48,902 nt of DNA from Porphyromonadaceae bacterium (GCA_007280905.1 QYQM01000010.1:1-48902), one strand, 5' to 3'; shown: positions 8,271-17,264, numbered from the stretch's first letter. Translations and numbers: made by a program. The notes: generated by a model from the letters alone, not told the origin.

Positions 8271-9034
8271 TGGAACAACAAGATTATATTTTCGGGCTGA
8301 GGCCTGTTCAGGAGGCCATAGAAGCCGGACGCACCATCGAGAGAGTAATGATCAAAAAAGGATTGCAGGGTGACGGAGTTTATGCACTCCTTCATCTGAT
8401 CCGGCAATCCGGAATACCATTTCAGTACGTTCCGGTTGAGAAACTCAACAGGATGACGCAAAAGAATCATCAGGGGATAATCGCTATTACCTCTATCGTT
8501 ACCTATCTGCCTTTTGAGGAGGTAGTTGCCCGGGTTTTCGAGGATGGAAGGGATCCGCTGGTCGTTATTCTTGACGGGATCACGGATGTCCGGAACCTGG
8601 GTGCCATAGCCCGTTCAGCCGAAGCCGCCGGGGCCGATGCCATACTGATTCCTGAAAAGGGCGTAGCCCAGATTAACCCCGATTCGATGAAAACTTCAGC
8701 CGGTGCACTCGCCATTATTCCGGTATGCCGCACCCCCGATCTGATCCGCAGCATCAAATACCTTAAAAATGCCGGTCTGAAAATTACCGGAGCCACTGAA
8801 AAAACGGATGTTCTCTTTTACGACGCCGATTTTAAATCCCCGATGGCGCTGATCCTCGGCGCCGAAGATCATGGTATCAGTCCCAATATCCTTGCTTTAT
8901 GCGATCAGGAGGTGCGTATTCCTATGCTTGGAAAGATCGCATCATTAAACGTATCGGCTGCGGCCTCGGTGATCCTTTTTGAGGCGGTGCGGCAGCGGAG
9001 TTCCACAAATAACAAACCCCAAAAAAACAAATAA
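8270..9034 (+). CDS. rlmB: 23S rRNA (guanosine-2'-O)-methyltransferase RlmB
   Basis: A SpoU/TrmH-family enzyme of 254 residues. The N-terminal substrate-binding domain starts with the typical IFGLRPVQEAIEAGR stretch. The SPOUT catalytic domain then shows motif 1 (LDGITDVRNLGAIARSAEAAG), motif 2 (LGAEDHGIS) and motif 3 (IPMLGKIASLNVSAAASVILFE region), which form the knotted SAM site. The family 2'-O-methylates G2251 in the peptidyl-transferase loop of 23S rRNA. Translation is probably coupled to the GWxTD gene through the TAATG overlap. The last residues (SSTNNKPQKNK) are low-complexity. TrmH-family paralogues modify other sites, so the exact nucleotide is family inference. Confidence 0.88.
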   Translation: MEQQDYIFGLRPVQEAIEAGRTIERVMIKKGLQGDGVYALLHLIRQSGIPFQYVPVEKLNRMTQKNHQGIIAITSIVTYLPFEEVVARVFEDGRDPLVVILDGITDVRNLGAIARSAEAAGADAILIPEKGVAQINPDSMKTSAGALAIIPVCRTPDLIRSIKYLKNAGLKITGATEKTDVLFYDADFKSPMALILGAEDHGISPNILALCDQEVRIPMLGKIASLNVSAAASVILFEAVRQRSSTNNKPQKNK

Positions 9035-9266
9035 ACTCCAACCCCCAAAACCTCAAAATCCAAACTCGGAGCATTGTCATCCCCGCGAAGGCGGGGACCC
9101 CTTGACGCTATACCGAGTTGCATCTGATAACCGATAATCCACCTCACCCCCGAAGTGGGTGTGCGTGTGGGTGCGCTCGCTCCGCTCACGGGAGAAGGGA
9201 GTGAACTCCTGCGGGACAACCGACAACTGACAATCGAATTAATTTTTTACTAAAATAATTAACTCT
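9035..9266. repeat. Repeat-rich spacer with GC-rich hairpins
   Basis: The spacer holds CCCCGC-GAAG-GCGGGG (9081-9096), a GC-rich palindromic tract with cgctcgctccgctc (near 9173), and scattered ataaccgata/gacaaccgac words also seen elsewhere in the window. No gene is visible. The first hairpin might end rlmB transcription but lacks a T-run. Confidence 0.5.
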
Positions 9267-9545
9267 GTGAATAAAAAGATTGGCTTTTTATCTATGATTT
9301 TTGCTCTTCTGATTGTTGGATGCGGCAAAGATCCATTTCATAATTCCAAAGACGGAACCTTCAAGGATTCCCGTGATAATCATATTTATAAATGGAATCG
9401 GATTGGGACACAAGTTTATATGGCTGAGAACCTTTTCGATGGTGTGGACCGGGACAACGACGCCAAGAGTTACGGTTTCTCGGTCCGCTGCCTGCGAAGC
9501 GAGCAGCGAAACAGGTGTGGGTTTGGGTGTGAGGTGTGGGTATGA
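9267..9545 (+). pseudogene. FISUMP-domain lipoprotein with internal deletion
   Basis: The ORF begins with a lipoprotein signal (LIVGC) followed by DGTFKDSRDNHIYKW and IGTQVYMAENL, the N-terminal hallmark of the Fibrobacter succinogenes major paralogous (FISUMP, TIGR02145) domain. Eleven residues later it jumps to YGFSVRCLR, the C-terminal hallmark. A complete domain has well over 100 residues between these points (the W-rich, CPxGWHxP-containing middle), so the centre has been lost without breaking the frame. The C-terminus then reads into GT-rich repeat sequence (GFGCEVWV). It is most likely a decaying gene; a minimal functional version cannot be excluded. Confidence 0.7.
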
Positions 9546-9574
9546 TAGGACCGAAACCCTGGCAAATGAACGAT

Positions 9575-9598
9575 GTAGAGACGCATACTTGCGTCTTT
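9575..9598. repeat. Dispersed palindrome GTAGAGACGCA / TGCGTCT (copy 1)
   Basis: GTAGAGACGCA, a short loop and TGCGTCTTT form a hairpin between the FISUMP remnant and the convergent Cache-like gene. Relatives occur at 24127, 32981 and 38103, so this is a repeat family in this genome, usually at gene ends. Confidence 0.65.
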
Positions 9599-9610
9599 CA
9601 GTGAACCGGA

Positions 9611-10405
9611 TTATTCCGGTTTTACCCAAACCAATTTCCATTGTGCACCATATAGTTCAAAAGTGGTCCAGTAGGTGAGCTTTGTTACAGGCTCCGACGT
9701 TCCTGTTTTATAGAAAGAATAGTGGGTTGTTCCACTTTCTTCAGTATCGATTTTCCCGGCTGCAGTAACCAATTCAGGAAAATCTTTATATAATGGATCG
9801 GTAAACAGATTCAGCCCGATTTCATAAGCATCTTGATTGTATAACATCCTTCCTCCCTTTTCCATTACCCAAAGTTCAAAGTCCTGACCCAGAAGCAGAG
9901 GTTCCATAATATTCGCTAAAAACTCTTCTGTTATGAAGAGTGCAGTTATCCCACCTAAAACAGTTTTATTATCCAGGATCGGGTGGATGTCCACTGCGGC
10001 ATAAAAACCTTCCACGGCCAGAAACTGTTGACTAAGGACAGGTTTTTTCGTTTCAAAAGCCTTGATAATATGATCCTGCTGACTGATATCAGCTCCTTGG
10101 GAACCATAATATATTGATGGTTCGATAATTTTCAATATTCCCTGTGGAGTAACCCAGGAAAACTCCTCAATATTAGAAGCCCCATTAACAAGTTCTAGCA
10201 TCTTTGTCCGGATCAATGTTGTATCCATGTTAACGGACACCAAGTAATTAGCGGCCGCCGCCATTCTTGAGTTAAGACTTTCAAATGCTGAAACCAGGTT
10301 CGTTTTTGAGGTTGTCAGAGCTTCGGGAAGTTCCAGAACATCTTTCTTGCATCCGCCTGAGAATAGTGCCAGACTGATAATCAAACAGGTTAGTTTATTT
10401 TTCAT
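9611..10405 (-). CDS. Cache-like sensory-domain lipoprotein
   Basis: A 264-residue lipoprotein: signal LIISLALFSGGC with the lipid cysteine at about residue 19. The rest reads like an extracytoplasmic dCache/PAS-like sensing domain: a long N-terminal helix (TNLVSAFESLNSRMAAAANYL), then ISQQDHIIKAFETKKPVLS and the LGGITALFITEEFLANI strand-helix region that resembles the inner Cache subdomain. There is no transmembrane helix or kinase part, so if it senses a ligand it must pass the signal through a partner. No partner gene lies nearby. The family assignment is by reading pattern only. Confidence 0.55.
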   Translation of the reverse strand: MKNKLTCLIISLALFSGGCKKDVLELPEALTTSKTNLVSAFESLNSRMAAAANYLVSVNMDTTLIRTKMLELVNGASNIEEFSWVTPQGILKIIEPSIYYGSQGADISQQDHIIKAFETKKPVLSQQFLAVEGFYAAVDIHPILDNKTVLGGITALFITEEFLANIMEPLLLGQDFELWVMEKGGRMLYNQDAYEIGLNLFTDPLYKDFPELVTAAGKIDTEESGTTHYSFYKTGTSEPVTKLTYWTTFELYGAQWKLVWVKPE

Positions 10406-10430
10406 GGGTTATCTTATTTGTTTAAAAATA

Positions 10431-10438
10431 CAAAAATA
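10431..10438 (-). promoter_or_regulatory. Candidate -7 element for the Cache-like lipoprotein gene
   Basis: On the minus strand TATTTTTG fits TAnnTTTG and lies about 26 bases before the ATG at 10405. No -33 TTTG is seen; upstream is a tandem gtctt/ctcgtctt low-complexity tract (10440-10500). Confidence 0.35.
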
Positions 10439-10489
10439 AAAATCTCGTCTTCTCATCTTCTCGTCTTACAGTCTTATAGTCTTCTTGTC

Positions 10490-12457
10490 TTATAGTCTTT
10501 CTTCATGCGCCTCTTCCCACTGTTCCATCGCCAAACTGAGCTCTTTTTTGAGCTGCTCGTATTCAACGTAAGGATCTGCACCGGCATTGGCAGCCATGCT
10601 TTTTGGATCGGCTAAAAACATCTCGATCAGATGAATGCGCTTTTCGAGATCTGCAATTCTCTCTTCAGCTTTGGCAATCCGTGTGGCTAACTTGCGCTTC
10701 TGACGGTCGACCTCCTTCTTCTCTTCGTATTTCTGCTTATTGTCGGGGAGAGTAACGATGATCGCAGGATTCACCAATTGCATCTGCTCCTGCCTGATCT
10801 TCTGTTCCTGCTTCTGAACCACATCTTTCCGCTCAATCTCTTTCAGCGTGCTCAGTCTCTTTTTATTCAGGAATTCGAAAATGTCACCCGGATGTTCTTT
10901 TACTTTCCTGCCCCGGAATTCAAATATCTTGGTGACCAAACCATCCAGGAAATCCCTGTCGTGTGATACCAGGATCAGCGAACCGTTGAATTTTAAAAGG
11001 GCTTCTTTCAAAACCTGCTTAGAACGTAAATCCAGGTGGTTCGTGGGCTCATCCAATACCAGGAGGTTCTTTGGTTCCATCAGCAGGCAAGCCAGGGCCA
11101 GACGCGATCTTTCTCCTCCTGAGAGTACTGATACTTTCTTGTCAATATCATCACCACTAAAGAGGAACGCACCAAGGATATCCCGCATTTTAGTCCGGAT
11201 ATCCCCAAGGGCAACATAATCAATAGTTTCCAGAACAGTTTTGACGGAATCTAACACATCTGCCTGATTCTGGGCATAATAGCCAATCTTCAGGTTGTGG
11301 CCTAACTTGCAGTTTCCTTCATATTCCAGCTCGCCCATGATAATTCTGGCCATAGTGGTTTTACCTTCTCCGTTGCGACCCACAAAGGCAACCTTTTCTC
11401 CGCGATGGATAATCATTTCTATTTTGTCGAGAACGTGAGTCGAACCGTAACTTTTGCTGACATCTTCGGCTTCAACAAGGATGGTTCCGGCATGAGGAGC
11501 AGGTGGAAATTTAATGTGGATGGAAGATCCGTCAATCTCATCGATCTCAATCCGGTCAATTTTAGCCAGCTGTTTGATTCTGGATTGCACCTGCACCGAT
11601 TTGCTGGCTTTATACCGGAATCGCTCAATAAACTTCTCGGTATCGTCAATCTTTTTTTTCTGATTCGTATAGGCCGCAAACTGCTGCTCGCGCCTTTCAG
11701 CACGCAGCTTAAGGAATTCTGAATAGGGCACCCGGTAATCGGCCAGCCGGCCTAAAGTTATCTCTACCGTGCGTTTGGTGACCCGGTCGAGAAAAGTTCT
11801 GTCGTGTGATATGAGGAGAACGGCTCCCCTGAAATCTCTAAGATAATCCTCGAGCCACTGGATCGATTCGATATCGAGATGGTTGGTGGGCTCATCAAGC
11901 AATAAAACATCCGGCTTTTGAAGAAGGATTTTGGCCAGCTCGATACGCATACGCCAGCCGCCCGAGAATTCAGCGGTGGCCCTTTCGAAATCGCTGCGCT
12001 CAAATCCAAGTCCGATCAGCGTTTGCTCAATCTCTGCTTCACGATTCCGGCCACCCAGCATTTCATACCGATCGCTCTTTTCTGATAAATCCGAAATCAG
12101 TTTATGGTAGGAATCGGTTTCATAGTCAGTCCGGGCTGTGATATCAACCGTCAGCTTATGAATATCTTTTTCAATCTGAAGCACCTCTTCAAAAGCCTTT
12201 TCTGCCTCATGGAAAACCGTTGTGGAATCGGAATATGGCATGTGCTGGGAAAGATATCCCAGGCGAATGTTGGGTGGGGTGGAAACAAAGCCTCCAGTAG
12301 GTTTCATCTCGCCGGTGAACAACCTGAGTATAGTGGTCTTTCCGGCACCATTTCTGCCTACCAGGCCTACGCGATCCCTTTGACTGACCAGGAATGAAAT
12401 ATCCTTAAGCAAGTCAAAACTGCCAAAACTTACCGTTACCTGGTCCAGGGAAATCAT
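10490..12457 (-). CDS. ABC-F family ATPase
   Basis: This 655-residue protein has two ATP-binding domains and no membrane segments. Domain 1 has Walker A GRNGAGKT at 34-41, signature EFSGGWRMR and Walker B VLLLDEPTNHLD; domain 2 has Walker A GRNGEGKT near 360, LSGGERSR and LLVLDEPTNHLD. The linker between them is the charged ABC-F arm, and the C-terminus (from about 540) is a lysine/glutamate-rich coiled coil as in Uup/YdiF-type members. ABC-F proteins act on ribosomes in translation or antibiotic protection, not in transport. The start codon overlaps the stop of the DUF1643 gene (ATGA), forming a two-gene operon. The exact ABC-F subfamily is not decided here. Confidence 0.9.
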   Translation of the reverse strand: MISLDQVTVSFGSFDLLKDISFLVSQRDRVGLVGRNGAGKTTILRLFTGEMKPTGGFVSTPPNIRLGYLSQHMPYSDSTTVFHEAEKAFEEVLQIEKDIHKLTVDITARTDYETDSYHKLISDLSEKSDRYEMLGGRNREAEIEQTLIGLGFERSDFERATAEFSGGWRMRIELAKILLQKPDVLLLDEPTNHLDIESIQWLEDYLRDFRGAVLLISHDRTFLDRVTKRTVEITLGRLADYRVPYSEFLKLRAERREQQFAAYTNQKKKIDDTEKFIERFRYKASKSVQVQSRIKQLAKIDRIEIDEIDGSSIHIKFPPAPHAGTILVEAEDVSKSYGSTHVLDKIEMIIHRGEKVAFVGRNGEGKTTMARIIMGELEYEGNCKLGHNLKIGYYAQNQADVLDSVKTVLETIDYVALGDIRTKMRDILGAFLFSGDDIDKKVSVLSGGERSRLALACLLMEPKNLLVLDEPTNHLDLRSKQVLKEALLKFNGSLILVSHDRDFLDGLVTKIFEFRGRKVKEHPGDIFEFLNKKRLSTLKEIERKDVVQKQEQKIRQEQMQLVNPAIIVTLPDNKQKYEEKKEVDRQKRKLATRIAKAEERIADLEKRIHLIEMFLADPKSMAANAGADPYVEYEQLKKELSLAMEQWEEAHEERL

Positions 12458-13044
12458 ATAGTAAATGGCTTAAGTTCATATTCATATCCCCACATCAGCC
12501 CATGCAATGGCTCTTTTGTTGCCCGGTTTCCGCAAACATGATGTACGGGGCCGGAATAGTGGTTCCTGATTAATTGTCTGACAGTCGTGACGCGTGACGC
12601 GTAACGAGTGATATCGATGCCGGAGGGTCCTCCCCAGGCACAGATCACATAATCTGTTTTAGCTAAAGTTGATCTGAAAAAAGCATCGTTTTCTACTCCT
12701 ACTACGGCTATTTCAGCTAATGATTTCAACCGTTTATTAACCTCAACGGCATCGGTGGCCCGGAAGGCAAAAATGTTAAGAATGCGGAGAAAACGGACAT
12801 CAGGAAATTGTTTCCAGACATAGGTCTCAACCTTTCTGATGGTTGAGTCAGATCTCTTTTCATCGGCCGAACTCGGATTTTTGAGGATCACGGTCATGGT
12901 TTTTGAACGATTCTGATCTAAAAGATCCACCCTGTAATTCATTTCCAGGGTATACCTGAATAACCGGTCGGGTGAGAAATCTGCCCGGATGCTTTGAATA
13001 TCAATCTCTTCAAAATGATCAACCTGTCGTCCTATACGGGCCAT
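12454..13044 (-). CDS. DUF1643 family protein
   Basis: The 196-residue product has the family landmarks: an L/KNPSSADEKRSDSTIRK stretch (LNPSxAD..DxTIRR), the RILNIFAFRAT segment, YVICAWGGPSG (VAWG) and a C-terminal G(N)RATKEPLHGLMWGY (G.T.K.P.HPLY-like). DUF1643 proteins have no established function; they are often found near restriction or mobile genes, but here the gene shares an operon with an ABC-F ATPase, overlapping it by four bases. A good Bacteroidota promoter lies upstream at 13064-13092. The protein seems complete, with no signal peptide or membrane segment. Confidence 0.8.
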   Translation of the reverse strand: MARIGRQVDHFEEIDIQSIRADFSPDRLFRYTLEMNYRVDLLDQNRSKTMTVILKNPSSADEKRSDSTIRKVETYVWKQFPDVRFLRILNIFAFRATDAVEVNKRLKSLAEIAVVGVENDAFFRSTLAKTDYVICAWGGPSGIDITRYASRVTTVRQLIRNHYSGPVHHVCGNRATKEPLHGLMWGYEYELKPFTI

Positions 13045-13063
13045 GCCGGTTTTTAATTTTCGC

Positions 13064-13092
13064 CAAATTTAGATAAACTTCGGGTATAACAA
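13064..13092 (-). promoter_or_regulatory. Promoter of the DUF1643 - ABC-F operon
   Basis: On the minus strand TTG (13092-13090), 18 bases, then TAAATTTG (13071-13064), a full match to TAnnTTTG. The ATG at 13044 lies about 20 bases downstream. Confidence 0.55.
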
Positions 13093-13098
13093 GATGAG

Positions 13099-14253
13099 AT
13101 GATCCAGGGTGCCCATGCTGAGATTATTGATGCCGATGTTGTCATCGTCGGAGGCGGACCGGCCGGCTGTTCGGCTGCATTAGCGCTTAAGGGATCCGGA
13201 AAAAAGGTTCTCCTGGTTGATAAGGCAGTTTTTCCCCGTGAAAAGACTTGTGGCGATTCAATCCCCGCGTATGCCCTGATCGGACTTGAGAATATCAGTC
13301 CAGGTATTTATGATTCTTTTCTGCAAAAGGTTCAATCAGTTTCTTTCCGGTCTTCGGCTTTGGTATTCCCCAATGCCAGTCAAATTGAGTTTACCTGGCC
13401 ACTCCCGGGTTACGTTACCGAAAGGCAGATCTTCGATGCCTTTTTACTGGACAGAGTTATTGAAATGACAGATACGCAGGTGATTACCGGATTAAAAGTA
13501 GTAAATTATCAGCGAGTTGAGGCTTTTATCCGGCTTAATACCCAAACGAGGGATGGTACCCTTGGCGCGGAGATCATTACTCCATTGGTCATTGCTGCGG
13601 ATGGCGCTCCTTCACTGGCGGCGCGAAGATTGGCTGGAATTTCGCCGGATCCGGTGGTTTACGGGCAGGCAGTGCGGTGTTATTTCGAAGGGGTGGAAGG
13701 CATAGACCCGCGACTCGAACTTATTTTCTATCATCCCCGCTTTTTCCCGGGTTATTTCTGGATGTTCCCGATGACCGGCGGGCGGGTTAATGCCGGATTC
13801 GGTATGCCTGAAAAGCATCGCAGGAAAACTGGCGCCTCATTGGTTGATCTCTTTCAGCAATTCAGGGAACAGCACCCCGTAGCCAGACGGATGCTCGAAA
13901 ACGCTTGTCAGGTGAGCGAAATCCGCGGAGGAATAGTGCCTTTTGCCATGAAAAAGCAGGTATGGAGCGGTCCTGGGTTTATGCTGACGGGTGATGCAGG
14001 TTCACTCGTTGACCCTGTCTCCGGCGACGGGATCATGTATGCGGTTCGGAGCGGCCTTCTGGCCGGTCTAGCAGCAAAAATCGGGCGGGAATCTTTATAC
14101 GGTAAACAGGTAGAAAAACTTCTCTGGAACCGGATGAAATCACAACGCCGAGCCATCCGGCTGATGACCTGTTTCCCATTCCTGATCTCGGTCGCCGCCT
14201 GGTTTGGCAGGTTTGCCTGGTTCCGGACCGGAATCCATAGGTGGATATGGTAG
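13099..14253 (+). CDS. FAD-dependent oxidoreductase, geranylgeranyl reductase family
   Basis: A 384-residue flavoprotein. The dinucleotide fold VVIVGGGPAGCSAALAL begins near residue 15 and ends with the acidic LLVDKA. FPREKTCGDSIP is the P(R)xKxCG(D/E) motif typical of geranylgeranyl-reductase-type enzymes, and GDAGSLVDPVSGDGIMYAVRSG (near 297) is the second FAD contact. Family members saturate isoprenoid chains or act in other oxidations of lipophilic substrates; the true substrate cannot be read from sequence. The C-terminus (WFGRFAWFRTGIHRW) is hydrophobic and may touch the membrane. The gene is divergent from the DUF1643 operon and precedes rlmD on the same strand. Confidence 0.8.
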   Translation: MIQGAHAEIIDADVVIVGGGPAGCSAALALKGSGKKVLLVDKAVFPREKTCGDSIPAYALIGLENISPGIYDSFLQKVQSVSFRSSALVFPNASQIEFTWPLPGYVTERQIFDAFLLDRVIEMTDTQVITGLKVVNYQRVEAFIRLNTQTRDGTLGAEIITPLVIAADGAPSLAARRLAGISPDPVVYGQAVRCYFEGVEGIDPRLELIFYHPRFFPGYFWMFPMTGGRVNAGFGMPEKHRRKTGASLVDLFQQFREQHPVARRMLENACQVSEIRGGIVPFAMKKQVWSGPGFMLTGDAGSLVDPVSGDGIMYAVRSGLLAGLAAKIGRESLYGKQVEKLLWNRMKSQRRAIRLMTCFPFLISVAAWFGRFAWFRTGIHRWIW

Positions 14254-14307
14254 AGCAGTCGGAAATACCGTGGTGTTTATTACTTTAGTCGCCATTAAAG
14301 TATTATT

Positions 14308-15756
14308 TTGAAAAAGAAACCCCTGCCTGTATTGCATGGATTGACGGTCGAATCCATAGGTGCCGAAGGGAAAGCCATTGCCCGTTATGAAAATCGTGTT
14401 GTTTTTATCCCGATGGTGATTCCCGGTGATGTGGTGGATGTTAGAATCACCAAAAAACGTCATTCTTATTGGGAAGGCGATATGCTCCGGCTGGTAACTT
14501 CTTCACCGGGCCGGCAGACGCCGGTTTGTGAGTATTTTGGTGTGTGCGGGGGATGCAAATGGCAAATGCTTCCTTATCCCGAACAGCTGAAGTTCAAGGC
14601 AAAGCAGGTCACTGACCAGCTAACCCGGATCGGCAGGTTAAATCTGCCTGAGATCCCGCCGATCATTGGAGGTGATTCATCTGAGTTCTACCGGAACAAA
14701 ATGGAATATACTTTCTCCAGCCGCCGATGGATGTTGCAGGAGGATATGCCCACCAGCGGATTCCCGGAATCCACTCCCGGCCTGGGGTTGCATGTCCGTG
14801 GATTGTTCGATAAGGTTGTCGATATCAAAAAATGCTGGTTGCAACCCGACCCGGCCAACGAAATCCGGAACGAGGTGAGAAGGTTTACTATGGAGCATGG
14901 TTTTACCTACTTTGATCTGAGAAATCAATCAGGTTTGATGCGCAACCTGACCATCCGATGTACTTCAACCGGCGAATGGATGGTGATCGTCAGTTTTCAT
15001 GAGGATCAGCCGGATAACCGGAAACTTCTTATGGATCACCTGGTTGAGAAGTTCCATTTCCTAAATTCCCTCGTTTATGTTATCAATCCGAAACGGAACG
15101 ATACTATTAATGATCTGGAAGTCTTTACCTGGGACGGACGTGATCATATCTTTGAAGAGATGGAGGGCCTGAAATTCAAGATCAGTCCGAAATCTTTCTT
15201 TCAGACCAATACTCATCAGGTCCATAAACTCTACCGGGTTGTTATGGATTTTGCGGGATTGACCGGTTCGGAGGTCGTTTATGATCTGTACACCGGCACC
15301 GGCACCATTGCCCAATTTGTAGCCGCCAAAGCTTCGCAGGTTATAGGAATAGAGTATATACCTGAGGCTATTGAAGATGCTAAGGTGAATACATCGCTAA
15401 ACGGGCTAAAAAACGTTAAATTCTTTACCGGCGACATCAAGGATACACTAACTGCTGATTTTATGGAAATTCACGGAAAACCGGATGTGATCATTCTCGA
15501 TCCGCCCCGCGCAGGTGTTCATGAGGATGTGATCACTGCTATCCGCTCAGCTGCCCCCAAACGTATTGTCTATGTCAGCTGCAATCCCGCTACCCAGGCC
15601 CGTGATCTTGGCCTGCTCGCCGATCTCTATACCATTGAAGCGGTTCAACCAGTCGACATGTTCCCGCATACACACCACGTGGAGAATGTTGTTAGAATGA
15701 AGATTAATGACTTGGATATCGGTTGTCGGTTATCGGTTATCGGTTCCGGAAAGTAG
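14308..15756 (+). CDS. rlmD: 23S rRNA (uracil-C5)-methyltransferase, RlmD/RumA-like
   Basis: An N-terminal TRAM domain (residues about 5-65) is followed by an iron-sulphur cysteine set: C74, C80 and C83, with C176 as probable fourth ligand. The methyltransferase domain has the SAM motif VVYDLYTGTGTIAQF, the DPPRAGV motif and the catalytic cysteine in YVSCNPAT; the QPVDMFPHTHHVENVV ending is diagnostic for the RumA/TrmA superfamily. The enzyme makes m5U in 23S rRNA in an S-adenosylmethionine-dependent reaction. The start is TTG, chosen because the TRAM domain begins at once and no ATG precedes it in frame. The last dozen residues come from a gttatcggttatcgg repeat, so the natural stop appears to have been replaced. 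Confidence 0.85.
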   Translation: MKKKPLPVLHGLTVESIGAEGKAIARYENRVVFIPMVIPGDVVDVRITKKRHSYWEGDMLRLVTSSPGRQTPVCEYFGVCGGCKWQMLPYPEQLKFKAKQVTDQLTRIGRLNLPEIPPIIGGDSSEFYRNKMEYTFSSRRWMLQEDMPTSGFPESTPGLGLHVRGLFDKVVDIKKCWLQPDPANEIRNEVRRFTMEHGFTYFDLRNQSGLMRNLTIRCTSTGEWMVIVSFHEDQPDNRKLLMDHLVEKFHFLNSLVYVINPKRNDTINDLEVFTWDGRDHIFEEMEGLKFKISPKSFFQTNTHQVHKLYRVVMDFAGLTGSEVVYDLYTGTGTIAQFVAAKASQVIGIEYIPEAIEDAKVNTSLNGLKNVKFFTGDIKDTLTADFMEIHGKPDVIILDPPRAGVHEDVITAIRSAAPKRIVYVSCNPATQARDLGLLADLYTIEAVQPVDMFPHTHHVENVVRMKINDLDIGCRLSVIGSGK

Positions 15757-15800
15757 TAAGCTAACAGACAACTGCTAACAGACAACTGATACCTTAAACC

Positions 15801-17264
15801 ATGAGCACACTAAGTACTGTAATGCGCAAACTTCCCTCCACATACTGGTGGGCTAATTCGATGGAATTGTTCGAGCGTCTCGCCTGGTACGGCATGTTTA
15901 TTCCTCTTTCACTCTATCTGACCGGCTCTACCGAGACTGGTGCATTAGGGTTTTCCCAGGTTCAGAAGGGAACTCTGATGGGTACCGTAGTGATGGTTTT
16001 ATACTTTTTACCATTGCTGACCGGTGCGATCGCCGATAAGTTCGGGTTCAGAAAAACCTTGATTGTGGCTTACGTGGTGTTGGCCACCGGATATTTCGCG
16101 ATGGGGCAGGTAAGCTCGTACAGTGCGGTATTTCTGGTATTCCTCTGGGTTGCACTCGGTGCGGGTTTATTTAAACCGGTGATTCAGGCTACCGTTGGAA
16201 AAACTACCGATGAAACGACGTCCTCCCTTGGTTTCGGAATCTTTTACATGATCGTGAATATCGGTTCATTCATCGGACCCATTATTGCATCTGTATTGAG
16301 AGGATTTTCATGGAAGTATGTTTTTATGATGTCGTCGGTTTCGATCCTGGTTAACCTGCTGATTGTGATTTTCTTTTACAAGGAACCCGAACAGGAGAAA
16401 AATGCCGATCAGCTGGGCAAAGCCATTCAATCCATCTTTAAGAATATTTTTAAAGCTCTGAGCGATATTAAGTTGCTTATTTTTCTGATTCTGGTGATCG
16501 GGTTCTGGACGATGTACAACCAACTTTTTTATACACTTCCGGTATTCATTGATCAATGGGTTCGGACGGATGTTATGTTTGAATCCATACGGAATTTCTG
16601 GCCCGGATTTGCCCATGCGCTGGATACTCAGCATAACGGCACCATTGCCAGTGAGATGCTGGTCAATATAGATGCCCTGTTTATAGTTTTGTTACAGATT
16701 GTTGTTTCAACCGTTGTGATGAAATGGAAGCCGCTGAACGCCATGATCAGCGGGATGCTGGTTTGTACGATCGGGATTTCCCTGACTCTGCTTACCCAAA
16801 ATGGATTCTTCCTGATTTTCTCGATATTCATTTTTGCAGTTGGCGAGATGTCCTCGTCACCTAAAATTTCGGAATATGTGGCACGGATCGCACCGAAGGA
16901 TAAAGTTGCCCTATACATGGGCTGTTCTTTCATTCCTTATGCCGGCGGAAATTTCTTTGCCGGTCAGATTTCCGGAGGCGTGTATCAGCGCCTGTCTGAT
17001 AAAATATCTCTGCTCCAACTGGATGTGGCCTCAAAAGGACTGGAAATCCCGGCTATTTCCGACAAGTTTACCCAGACCGATTACTTCAACCGGGCCGCGG
17101 AACTGATGGGAATGAACGGCCGACAGCTAACTGATTATCTGTGGGTTACTTATCATCCCAATAAGATTTGGTATATCGTTTTCGGAATTGGATTAGCTAC
17201 GGTAGTATTAATGATGCTTTATGACCGGTTTCTGATCAGGGGAGTTGGGACGCGAAGCAAGTAA
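15801..17264 (+). CDS. POT-family (PTR2) proton-coupled oligopeptide transporter
   Basis: A 487-residue major-facilitator protein with about 12-14 membrane segments. The first helix carries ELFERLAWYGM, the ExxER signature of proton-coupled oligopeptide transporters, and LPLLTGAIADKFGFRKTL is the family's loop 2-3 motif. Substrates are normally di- and tripeptides moved with protons through the inner membrane. The protein is of usual length, but its last residues (TRSK and stop) are written by sequence that belongs, in antisense, to a truncated glycosyltransferase copy. The left edge of the decayed element therefore lies inside the 3' end of this gene. It should still be functional. Confidence 0.85.
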   Translation: MSTLSTVMRKLPSTYWWANSMELFERLAWYGMFIPLSLYLTGSTETGALGFSQVQKGTLMGTVVMVLYFLPLLTGAIADKFGFRKTLIVAYVVLATGYFAMGQVSSYSAVFLVFLWVALGAGLFKPVIQATVGKTTDETTSSLGFGIFYMIVNIGSFIGPIIASVLRGFSWKYVFMMSSVSILVNLLIVIFFYKEPEQEKNADQLGKAIQSIFKNIFKALSDIKLLIFLILVIGFWTMYNQLFYTLPVFIDQWVRTDVMFESIRNFWPGFAHALDTQHNGTIASEMLVNIDALFIVLLQIVVSTVVMKWKPLNAMISGMLVCTIGISLTLLTQNGFFLIFSIFIFAVGEMSSSPKISEYVARIAPKDKVALYMGCSFIPYAGGNFFAGQISGGVYQRLSDKISLLQLDVASKGLEIPAISDKFTQTDYFNRAAELMGMNGRQLTDYLWVTYHPNKIWYIVFGIGLATVVLMMLYDRFLIRGVGTRSK

